From Sediminibacterium ginsengisoli (GTDB taxonomy: Bacteria; Bacteroidota; Bacteroidia; Chitinophagales; Chitinophagaceae), in NCBI RefSeq assembly GCF_900167075.1, contig NZ_FUWH01000011.1:91833-155832 (forward strand): a stretch of DNA of 64,000 nucleotides. Direction: 5' to 3'. The notes beneath the pieces are model-generated. The model saw only the letters and a list, made by a program, of their open reading frames with translations. It did not search any database and had not been told where the DNA came from. The position numbers and the translations under genes were made by a program. How positions within the stretch are numbered: the first letter of the stretch is position 1; every line of letters begins with the position of its first letter. Shown here piece after piece: positions 36,326 through 44,068 of the stretch.

Positions 36326-37767
36326 GCAGATCCTCCTTTTTTTGCCGGTCGTAAACTCAGGAATCTTTCAGCAGCAAATACTCCGGACAGGATCAGCCAG
36401 ATGAAGTTTGCCAGCCTGTAATCGTCTTGCTTTACCTGCCTGATACCGGCAGTTGCGGTGAATTGCAGTTGTTGTTCATCGATTGCCCGGTGGTCTGCCA
36501 GATCCGGGTTAACACGATATTCCGGCCTGATCAGGTTCCATATTTTTTCAGGAAAACCGGAATCCCAGACGAGGTTATTCCATGCGGGATTAAAGTGCGT
36601 ATAAATACGGTATTCATTCTGATCAGCAGTGAGTAACGGCTTGCCTGAATTGTCATGCCAGCCTAACAATTCGTCACCTGCCAGTTCGCCGGTTGTAACA
36701 ATCTTATAAACCATAACCGGCTGGTCAAACCCCGGGCCATGTATCATTGAAACAGCATTTACCGATTTTCCCTTTGCATATGACAATATATGTTCTGCAT
36801 ATCCTGCTGGTCTTGTTTCATCAGACAACCAGAATAACCAGTCCGGTTTCACTGGTAATGCCTGCATCGTATTGGCAACAGTAACCTGCAAGCGTAACCC
36901 TGTATATCTGCTGATGGCCTCGATTGCGGATTCCAGGTAGCCCCCATCCTGCGGATAGTCTTTTGCATAGATCGCGATACGTAAAGCCTGTGTATCTACA
37001 GGAAAAGAGCGATCACCATAAATCACCTGCGTTCCTTCGTTATTAACTGAGATTCCTGCTTCAGATCCGCCTGGTGACAATTCATAATACCTTTGTATCG
37101 TTGCGGCCGGCGCAGCTATTGCCTGCACAACCCGCACACGTCCGTTGTTTAAACGCCAGGCTGCTGAAACTCCCGAAACAGTTGTGTCCGGAATCGTGTA
37201 CCAGTGCACAGTGCGGTTGATAGCTGGTCGCTGACCTGAGAAATGCTGCATATCATTACCGGTAAAAAGATAAAGATCAACCGCAGACGAAGCTTTATAA
37301 TGGGCCTGTATCAGTAACTGCCAGTAATTGCTGTCGGGGTTTGCCGCAGCAGTTGTATCATTCAGCATTGCTGTAACAGAAGAGCTTGTAAACGCCGGTT
37401 CAAAAGAACGAAGTTCATATCCATTTTGCAGTAATGAATCTATCCTGTTTTTATACAGATGATATAATGCCGGGAATTTTCTTTTATCTGCAAGTATCCA
37501 GCCCTTTGCCGTTGGCGGTGTATTACGGATGTATACCGGATCGGTCAGTAAAAAGGAAAGCAGCAGGATCAGCAGGCATCGCAGCAGTAACAGCCACCAT
37601 TCCGTAATTCTTCTGCTCCAGGCTTTTTGTCTCGCGCCGGGCCGTACCAGCAGCAGGCTTCCCACTTTCAGCACACGCCCCTGCCTTACCTGCCAGAGAT
37701 GAATGATCACAGGAATGATCACGGCAAATGCAGTCCAGCTCCATATGGGTTCCAGCAGCTTCAGCAT
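36322..37767 (-). CDS. BatA-like membrane protein with degenerate von Willebrand A region
   Basis: A 481-residue protein. The BatA N-terminal signature (two helices, PVIIHLWQVRQ at about 18-28 and LLLLRCLLILLLSFLLTDP at about 60-80) is clear. Where a von Willebrand A domain normally has the metal site DxSxS, this protein reads GWILADKRK, so no MIDAS is present. A single C-terminal helix (FIWLILSGVFAAERFL) follows. Known BatA proteins sit in the membrane beside MoxR and DUF58 proteins and are loosely tied to stress tolerance. It lies 19 bp after DUF58 and overlaps the DUF4175 gene by 4 bp. Confidence 0.82.
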   Translation of the reverse strand: MLKLLEPIWSWTAFAVIIPVIIHLWQVRQGRVLKVGSLLLVRPGARQKAWSRRITEWWLLLLRCLLILLLSFLLTDPVYIRNTPPTAKGWILADKRKFPALYHLYKNRIDSLLQNGYELRSFEPAFTSSSVTAMLNDTTAAANPDSNYWQLLIQAHYKASSAVDLYLFTGNDMQHFSGQRPAINRTVHWYTIPDTTVSGVSAAWRLNNGRVRVVQAIAAPAATIQRYYELSPGGSEAGISVNNEGTQVIYGDRSFPVDTQALRIAIYAKDYPQDGGYLESAIEAISRYTGLRLQVTVANTMQALPVKPDWLFWLSDETRPAGYAEHILSYAKGKSVNAVSMIHGPGFDQPVMVYKIVTTGELAGDELLGWHDNSGKPLLTADQNEYRIYTHFNPAWNNLVWDSGFPEKIWNLIRPEYRVNPDLADHRAIDEQQLQFTATAGIRQVKQDDYRLANFIWLILSGVFAAERFLSLRPAKKGGSA

Positions 37768-37786
37768 AGGTGCATTTCCTTCTTAT

Positions 37787-38674
37787 TCATGACACATTTC
37801 TTTTTCGCTGTTTCAGGAAATCACGCAATGCTTTCTGTAAAGGTTCATCTGTCGCGAGCAGTCTGTATGTAATATTACGTTTGAGCATTGCCGTACGCAT
37901 GGTATCCATGTGTGCCTGTAATCTTTCGATATATGCGTTTCTGTCGTTCGTGTTGCTGATACTGATCATCTCACCGGTTTCCAGGTCCTGCAGGCTTCCG
38001 TAGCCTTCGTAATCAAATTCAAGTTCATTACGCGCCGCAAGATGAAACAGGATGATCTCATGCCGTTGCGCGTTTAATGTATCCAGTAATGCCAGTATTT
38101 CAGATTCCTGCTGGTACAGGTCGGTGATGAAGATGAGCAGGTCTCTTTTTCCCACGCCTGCCAACAGTTCCATGCCCGCATCCCGGGCAAATACTCCTGA
38201 TGGTTTTACCTGCTCCAGCTGAAAATAAAACCGGTTGAGGTGCTGGTGGTCATTACGCGCCGGTAATGAAAAAACGCTTCCGTCCTGCATGATATGTAAT
38301 CCTACCGCGTCTCCCTGCGATCTTGCGAGATAGCCCAAAGAGGCCGCCAGGTAGCGGGCGTAGGCAATTTTACTGATCCCATTATTATCCGTATGTTCCA
38401 TCGATGCGCTCGCATCGAGCAGGAAACGTATGGAAATGCTTGTCTCGATCTCCGATTCGCGGATATAATACCTGTCCGAGCGTGCATACATTTTCCAGTC
38501 GAGCCAGCGCAGGTCATCGCCCGGCTGGTAACTCCTGTACTGGCTGAATTCAAGCCCCGGTCCTTTGATCCTGCTGCTGTTGATGCCCGCCATAAAACCA
38601 TCTACCGTGGTTTTTGCCGCCAGCGGAAGGTTACGGATTGAAAGCAATATTTCTGGTTCGAGTAAGCTTGACAT
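37787..38674 (-). CDS. DUF58 domain protein
   Basis: A 295-residue protein. The DUF58 signature GPGLEFSQYRSYQPGDDLRW (about 36-55), followed by DWKMYARSDRYYIRE, is unmistakable. A von Willebrand-like fold carries an intact metal motif, LLDASASM (DxSxS, near 87-92), and a second acidic loop LLIFITDLY. Members are usually encoded right after moxR and are thought to be partners of that ATPase. Here the gap to moxR is 31 bp. It has no membrane helix, so it should be cytoplasmic. Confidence 0.93.
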   Translation of the reverse strand: MSSLLEPEILLSIRNLPLAAKTTVDGFMAGINSSRIKGPGLEFSQYRSYQPGDDLRWLDWKMYARSDRYYIRESEIETSISIRFLLDASASMEHTDNNGISKIAYARYLAASLGYLARSQGDAVGLHIMQDGSVFSLPARNDHQHLNRFYFQLEQVKPSGVFARDAGMELLAGVGKRDLLIFITDLYQQESEILALLDTLNAQRHEIILFHLAARNELEFDYEGYGSLQDLETGEMISISNTNDRNAYIERLQAHMDTMRTAMLKRNITYRLLATDEPLQKALRDFLKQRKRNVS

Positions 38675-38705
38675 GGATCTGTCTGGTATTAGGTGTAGAC
38701 TTCAT

Positions 38706-39695
38706 TCAGTTCACACGGCCGATCTCGCGGATCAGTGTTCTCGTTACTTCATCTGCAGTTACCTGTTCTGCTTCTGCGCGGAAATTCATCAGCACCCTAT
38801 GACGCAGTACCGGGTAAGCCATGGCATGCAGATCTTCCATCAGAACCGCATACCGGCCGCGGCTCAGCGCCCTGGCTTTTGCCGTAAGGATCAGACTTTG
38901 ACCGGCCCTGGGACCAGCGCCCCATCTTACCCATTCCTTTACATATGCAATAGCCGTTGTTGCAGGTCTTGTTGCCCTTACCAGTTCGCCGGCGTAAGCA
39001 ATCAGGTCGTCACTGATATTCACTTCCCGGACCAGCTGTTGCAGCGAAATGATCTCTTCTGCCGTAACAACAGGGTTGATTACCGCTTTCTTACTACCTG
39101 TTGTTCCGGACAAAATCTGCAGTTCTTCTTCCCGCGAAGGATACCCGATCTTTATATACAACAGGAAACGATCGAGCTGCGCTTCCGGCAACGGATAGGT
39201 GCCGGCCTGTTCTATGGGGTTCTGCGTGGCGAGAATAAAAAAGGGCCTGTCGAGCGGGTAAGTCTGCCCGCCATACGTCACTTCAAATTCCTGCATGGCT
39301 TCCAGCAGGGCCGATTGTGTTTTGGGCGGTGTACGGTTGATCTCATCCGCAAGAATGATATTCGCAAAAACGGGGCCTTTGTTGAATTTGAAAAAACGCT
39401 TTCCGGTAGAATGATCTTCTTCCAGGATTTCAGTACCTACAATATCGGTCGGCATCAGGTCCGGCGTAAACTGGATACGCCTGAACGACAGCTGTAATGC
39501 CTGCGCCAGCGTTTTCACCATCAGTGTTTTTGCCAGCCCCGGCACACCTTCCAGCAGGCAATGGCCGCCGGCCAGAAGCGCTACAATGATCTCATCCAGC
39601 ACTTCCTCCTGCCCTACGATCAGTTTCCTGATCTCGTTCTTTAACAGTGGTATTTTCTGCAACAATTCTCTGATCTCAGTTTCGCGGGTATCCAA
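38706..39695 (-). CDS. MoxR-family AAA+ ATPase, TTG start
   Basis: A 329-residue AAA+ ATPase. Walker A is GVPGLAKT (near 58-65), Walker B ILADEINRTPPKTQSALLEA, sensor 1 ATQNPIEQAGTYPLPEAQLD with the arginine-finger region DRFLL, and the C-terminal lid carries TARALS-like helices. The start is the TTG at 39693-39695: an in-frame TAA lies five codons upstream and no ATG or GTG occurs between it and the conserved N-terminus. No Shine-Dalgarno sequence is seen. MoxR ATPases act as chaperones that insert cofactors or mature protein complexes. The target here is unknown. It heads the operon moxR-DUF58-BatA-DUF4175-GATase-like. Confidence 0.92.
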   Translation of the reverse strand: MDTRETEIRELLQKIPLLKNEIRKLIVGQEEVLDEIIVALLAGGHCLLEGVPGLAKTLMVKTLAQALQLSFRRIQFTPDLMPTDIVGTEILEEDHSTGKRFFKFNKGPVFANIILADEINRTPPKTQSALLEAMQEFEVTYGGQTYPLDRPFFILATQNPIEQAGTYPLPEAQLDRFLLYIKIGYPSREEELQILSGTTGSKKAVINPVVTAEEIISLQQLVREVNISDDLIAYAGELVRATRPATTAIAYVKEWVRWGAGPRAGQSLILTAKARALSRGRYAVLMEDLHAMAYPVLRHRVLMNFRAEAEQVTADEVTRTLIREIGRVN

Positions 39696-39854
39696 AGCCG
39701 TTGATTTTTAGGTACACAATACAGATGTCGGTTGTTGGAAATTAAAAAAAAATCGCCATACACGGCAGTCTGCAGGCAGAACAATCGGATAAACGGTTGA
39801 AGCAGGGAACTTGTCTGCCATTATTTATGAGCGACATGGCTTACATTTACGTTG

Positions 39855-40478
39855 ATGCAACGATCGAAATTCACATTTACACGGCTCAGGTACAGTTCCG
39901 GAGACTGGGATACCGATCAGCGCATGCCTTCCAACGTACTCAACTCACTGATCGAATACACCACTATTCCTGTTTCTCTGCAGGAAAAGATCGCAGACCT
40001 CTCCGGCAATGATATTTTTCAGTCGCCCTTCTGTTACCTGAGCGGACATAAGCTGGTACAGTTCAATGCACAGGAGGCCGCGCATTTTAAAAAGTATGTG
40101 GAGAATGGTGGTTTCGTATTTGTAGATGATTGCAATCACGATATAGACGGGCTCTTTGCGAGATCTTTCGAGCAGCAGATGCAGCAAAGCTTTGGTGCCG
40201 GCGCTTTGAAAAAGATCCCTAATACGCATGAGCTCTACCGTTCCTTCTTCCATTTTGAAAAAGGTCCGCCCAACACATCTTTTGAACTGAACGGCTGGGG
40301 TGATGACCTTGTGCACGATTATCTCAAAGCCATCGAGATCAACGGGCGTATCGCAGTACTTTACAGCAACAAGGATTACGGCTGTGAATGGGATTATGAT
40401 TTCCGCAACAAACGTTTCCTTGCTGAAGACAATACAAAATTCAGCGTTAACATCATTGTTTATGCCATGGGCTCTTGA
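39855..40478 (+). CDS. DUF4159 domain protein
   Basis: A 207-residue protein with no signal peptide. DUF4159 features are the start FTFTRLRYSSGDWDTDQRMP, LVQFNAQEAAHFKKYVENGG with FVFVDDCNHD, and the end GWGDDLVHDYLKAIEINGRI plus NKDYGCEWDY. Known members are encoded next to MoxR, DUF58 and BatA genes, so the divergent position 159 bp from moxR is meaningful. The fold is expected to be GATase1-like. I start at the ATG at 39855 because an in-frame TTG one codon upstream adds nothing. A TACATTTA box (39842-39849) ends 5 nt before the ATG, so the message may have no leader. Confidence 0.87.
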   Translation: MQRSKFTFTRLRYSSGDWDTDQRMPSNVLNSLIEYTTIPVSLQEKIADLSGNDIFQSPFCYLSGHKLVQFNAQEAAHFKKYVENGGFVFVDDCNHDIDGLFARSFEQQMQQSFGAGALKKIPNTHELYRSFFHFEKGPPNTSFELNGWGDDLVHDYLKAIEINGRIAVLYSNKDYGCEWDYDFRNKRFLAEDNTKFSVNIIVYAMGS

Positions 40479-40484
40479 GCCTGA

Positions 40485-42884
40485 TCAGCGTACTTCAAAA
40501 GTGAGGATTTTACTGCCGGTCCTGCCATCACTGCTGATCCCCTGCAGTATTACTGCGTATTTACCTTTTACATCTGAAGTATAGAATTCCACTTTCGTAT
40601 TGCCTTTATCGCCGGTATGTACAGAAGGCGACCAGTAAAGCACATTCCTGAAATCGGGAATATGGGTATCGATGCGATCAGGATTGTCGTATACAGGTGA
40701 ATAGAATTCACGCTGCATCTGCATGCCTTCATAATCGAGCACTACTGCTTTCGGATCGAGTTCAAAGCCGTTGAGGTCTCCTTTATAGGTGATCATGTTG
40801 ATGATACCGTTGAAAGAAACCAGTCCCATAAAATACTTCCTGTTAACGGTTTCCAGCTTGCGGATCTTCATCGGGTCGTAAGCGATCATCTTATCAGCAT
40901 CGAATACGGGTACACCATCCAGCAAAACAAGCGGACCATCTTTAAAGAAAGCATTGCCGGGCACATCGAAGGAAACGAAATGAAATTTCCCTTCGCGCTT
41001 CCGCAGGTTCACCATCAATACATATTCGCGTATCACTTCTTCCAGGTTAGTAAAACGGGTGTAGTTATCGAGCAGGTAACTGCCGTCTGCCTTACCGTAG
41101 AAAGGCAGTGAATCGTTAACAGGATCTGTAAAACGTGCGAGTTGAGAGCCATGATAAATATGCTGCGACTGCATGCCGATGCTTTGTTCCAGCAGGCTGC
41201 CTGCAATAGAAGGAGGCAGGTTGAAAGAGGCGGCGTTATAAGCGCTGTACTGTACAGCGAACGGACTTGCAACATCCAGCCTTACTGTACTGTCGGTAGC
41301 CGGATGTGTCTGGAATATCAGTTCACCCGAACCATAGAACTGGTTCAGTTCAAATTTGATCCTGCCTGTTGAATCGCTGAATGCAGGTGCGAATAAGGTT
41401 CTTTTACCGGGTGCTGAAACATATGCTTCTACAAAGGGAACCGGTGCCCCGGTTTTTGTATTGATGGTTCTGGCTGTTACAACATGTCCTTTAAATTCAG
41501 GCTCGAAGCTGAAGGCTGGTGTTCGTTGTTGTAATACATCTTCCCATTTAAACCTTCTCCAGCCCTGTGTAAGCATCAGTTCATCAGCTGCAGCAGCGGC
41601 ATCGGCCTGGTCGGAAAAATAATAAGCCGGCGATTCGACGGAACCTTTGAGATCGGAAGCGAGCAATAAATAATGACTGATATCAGTTTCAGGCATTTGC
41701 TGCAGGGAGTCCAGGCGATAAACTGCCATCGACATATCAGCAGCTTTATTACTGTTTGCAGAAGTAGTATTTATGTCGATGGTTACTTTCTTTCTTTCAG
41801 TATAGGCAGCCTGATCAGCATTCATACTGATAGCCAGAGAAGCTGAGGCATCAGGTTTTCTGAAATAAAGGCGTTCGCATACCGGTTGTCTTGAAGCATT
41901 GAACACTGTGAATCCTGAAATACCGGCATCCAGTTTGTTCTTTTCAGTTGTAAATACAGCCTGTCCGTTCTGAACTTTGGCAGCAGCCGTATATTTCACA
42001 GACCCACGTGTATGTACCAGCAGGTAAAGTTGTTCTTCATCCTGCTTATTGCTTTTTACATGTACAGTGATAATGCCGGCGTTTTCTGACAGGTGCATCA
42101 CATATCCCTGCGCATATGCATCGGGCAGGGCTTTTACCAGTGGTTGTGCGTTGCCGGTATATATAACAGCTTTATAACGGTTGCCGGCAGCGGGCGTAAA
42201 ATTAAAACTGCTCATACCAAAACGGGAAGATGCAAATCTTACTACGGTATCATTCTGTTCATTGATCACTGCACCGCTGTAAGCAATGCCTTTGTTGCCT
42301 GGCCCTGTTACTTTACATGCTATCCGCGAAGAGATACCTGCAACCAGGTTGCCGCCCTCGGGGAAGAAGCCGGCTTCGTACACAGGCTTGGGTGCTTTAA
42401 CAACACCGCCGCCGGATTTCTGGGTATTAACAACCGTCACTTGCTTTTCGAAGAAGAAATCTGCACCGGCATTTTTCATCCAGTTCGTATAAGCCCTGAA
42501 ACGATACCTGCCTGAATTGATATTCACAGGAAGCTGCAGACTGCCTTTACCATCGCCTTTATCCAAACCTGCTTTTGCCTGTATCACCGGCACATTTGCA
42601 GCATCGATCAGTTCAACATAAGCAATTTTGCTCAGATCGATCACAGTATGCGAAGCAGCATCCACACAATAAAGTTTGAACCACATTAACTCCCCTGCCA
42701 GGTAAAAATCCTTATCGGTATGTGCATAGATCTTTTCCTGTACCACTTTGTGGTTATAGGCGGCCAGTACCGTTTCGGCAGGGATGTTATCTTTCTGCTG
42801 TGCAACCGCAGTATCAGAACCCAGCAGGCTTACCATTATCAGCAAAGCTGGAACAACGCCGGACCGGTATACATATCTTTTCAT
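40485..42884 (-). CDS. MG2-like secreted protein with plug-like domain (paralogue of the one at 9423)
   Basis: A 799-residue protein with a signal peptide (MKRYVYRSGV... ending VAQQ). I start at ATG 42882-42884. ATG 42903-42905 (MTNLNYF) is an alternative. The N-terminal MG2-like domain starts QEKIYAHTDKDFYLAGELMW, with FPEGGNLVAGISSRIACKVT at about 180-200. A plug-like stretch near 630-720 reads GPLVLLDGVPVFDADKMIA, then FNGIINMITYKG. No beta-barrel follows. Same layout and order as the protein at 9423-11843. It is last of a four-gene operon with a TonB receptor and DUF4249, so it may work with that receptor. Function is not established. Confidence 0.75.
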   Translation of the reverse strand: MKRYVYRSGVVPALLIMVSLLGSDTAVAQQKDNIPAETVLAAYNHKVVQEKIYAHTDKDFYLAGELMWFKLYCVDAASHTVIDLSKIAYVELIDAANVPVIQAKAGLDKGDGKGSLQLPVNINSGRYRFRAYTNWMKNAGADFFFEKQVTVVNTQKSGGGVVKAPKPVYEAGFFPEGGNLVAGISSRIACKVTGPGNKGIAYSGAVINEQNDTVVRFASSRFGMSSFNFTPAAGNRYKAVIYTGNAQPLVKALPDAYAQGYVMHLSENAGIITVHVKSNKQDEEQLYLLVHTRGSVKYTAAAKVQNGQAVFTTEKNKLDAGISGFTVFNASRQPVCERLYFRKPDASASLAISMNADQAAYTERKKVTIDINTTSANSNKAADMSMAVYRLDSLQQMPETDISHYLLLASDLKGSVESPAYYFSDQADAAAAADELMLTQGWRRFKWEDVLQQRTPAFSFEPEFKGHVVTARTINTKTGAPVPFVEAYVSAPGKRTLFAPAFSDSTGRIKFELNQFYGSGELIFQTHPATDSTVRLDVASPFAVQYSAYNAASFNLPPSIAGSLLEQSIGMQSQHIYHGSQLARFTDPVNDSLPFYGKADGSYLLDNYTRFTNLEEVIREYVLMVNLRKREGKFHFVSFDVPGNAFFKDGPLVLLDGVPVFDADKMIAYDPMKIRKLETVNRKYFMGLVSFNGIINMITYKGDLNGFELDPKAVVLDYEGMQMQREFYSPVYDNPDRIDTHIPDFRNVLYWSPSVHTGDKGNTKVEFYTSDVKGKYAVILQGISSDGRTGSKILTFEVR

Positions 42885-42906
42885 AAAGTAGTTCAGGTTA
42901 GTCATA

Positions 42907-44058
42907 TTAAGGCCAGAAAGAAGGTTTAACATTTGTGCCCCGCAAAGTGCAATCGATACAGGAAGGTGTTCCGAAGCCCAGTGTCACAATAGCACCGCTG
43001 GGTGCGTAGTCAACAGGGTCGGTAGGCAAATAACCGGCCATACTCCGGATCGTATCTATATTATTGGGCTTTACCTGTATTGCTTCACAGGGTTGCACAT
43101 AAGCCCAGTCAGCCGGCAATTGTGCTGCACTGATGAAGAGCCTTTTTTCCTTCTCTTCACTTACTTCCACAAACCCGATCACTACTTCATCCGGTTTGGT
43201 AACACAACGGAGATTCCCGGTATTGGCTGAAGGCTGGGCATCGAAAATGGAGCCCAGCTGTTCTGTATTCCTTTTCATTTCTTCGAAGAATTTGTATGCT
43301 TCACGGCTGAGTGCATATTGCTTCACCAATACAGAATACAACACACTCACTTTCCAGCTGTTCTTTGGTATCTGGATGAGCGGTGCATGTATTACATCTT
43401 TGGATAACTTTTCAGATGAGCCGATAGAAATGCTTTGGAGCTTTTCGCTCTGCCAGCAGCGATACACGCTCATATCCGCCGAACGTGAAGGAAGCCTGTA
43501 AGTAACACCCGTAATATTATTCTGGTTATCATAGGAATATTTCAGGCTGGTGGTGTAAGATGAATGAAATTCCCAGGTCTGCTCATGTTTCCATTGATAA
43601 TAACGGGTGCTGTCTTTCGGATCGTGCGTGTTTACGTATAACTGCAGCCCATTGTTCTCGAGCTGCCAGCTCACACTGTCGATAGCAGGCGTATTACGCA
43701 TTTTGGAATAATCAGACAGATACTCCTTCCCTCCTGCCTGTATACTTAAACGGTAGCGGTCGTTTTTATCCAGTGTCAGTGCGGCAGAGGTGTAAGTTCC
43801 CGGACTTGTTTCCGTTAACGGGTATACCTTCCCAAGCTCACTCGTGATCTTCACCATTGCCCCGCGTTCATATACGATCTTGCCCGGATCTGTAAGACGA
43901 GTGGTACGGGTAAGCACAAACGTAGAAGCGCCGCCGCTGCTGTTGATGAATCCTTCCACTACCAGGTAGGCTGTGGTTGCATTATTCAGCTTAGGCGTGT
44001 ATTTTTCCTTACAGCCGGCAAGCAATATCACTGCCAGTATACCTATTATAATTCTCAT
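42907..44058 (-). CDS. DUF4249 family lipoprotein
   Basis: A 383-residue outer-membrane lipoprotein. I start at the ATG at 44056-44058 (MRIIIGILAVILLAGC). The frame extends to a TTG at 44067 that only adds three residues. The lipobox is LLAGC, Cys16. The mature protein starts KEKYTPKLNNATTAYLVVEG and ends CIDCTLRGTNVKPSFW, both typical of DUF4249 (a carboxypeptidase-regulatory-like N-terminus, then a Cys-rich tail). Such proteins are regularly encoded just after a TonB receptor with a CarboxypepD_reg-like domain, as here, and may be a surface lipoprotein partner. The substrate is unknown. Gap to the receptor: 10 bp. Confidence 0.9.
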   Translation of the reverse strand: MRIIIGILAVILLAGCKEKYTPKLNNATTAYLVVEGFINSSGGASTFVLTRTTRLTDPGKIVYERGAMVKITSELGKVYPLTETSPGTYTSAALTLDKNDRYRLSIQAGGKEYLSDYSKMRNTPAIDSVSWQLENNGLQLYVNTHDPKDSTRYYQWKHEQTWEFHSSYTTSLKYSYDNQNNITGVTYRLPSRSADMSVYRCWQSEKLQSISIGSSEKLSKDVIHAPLIQIPKNSWKVSVLYSVLVKQYALSREAYKFFEEMKRNTEQLGSIFDAQPSANTGNLRCVTKPDEVVIGFVEVSEEKEKRLFISAAQLPADWAYVQPCEAIQVKPNNIDTIRSMAGYLPTDPVDYAPSGAIVTLGFGTPSCIDCTLRGTNVKPSFWP

Positions 44059-44068
44059 ATATTTCAAA

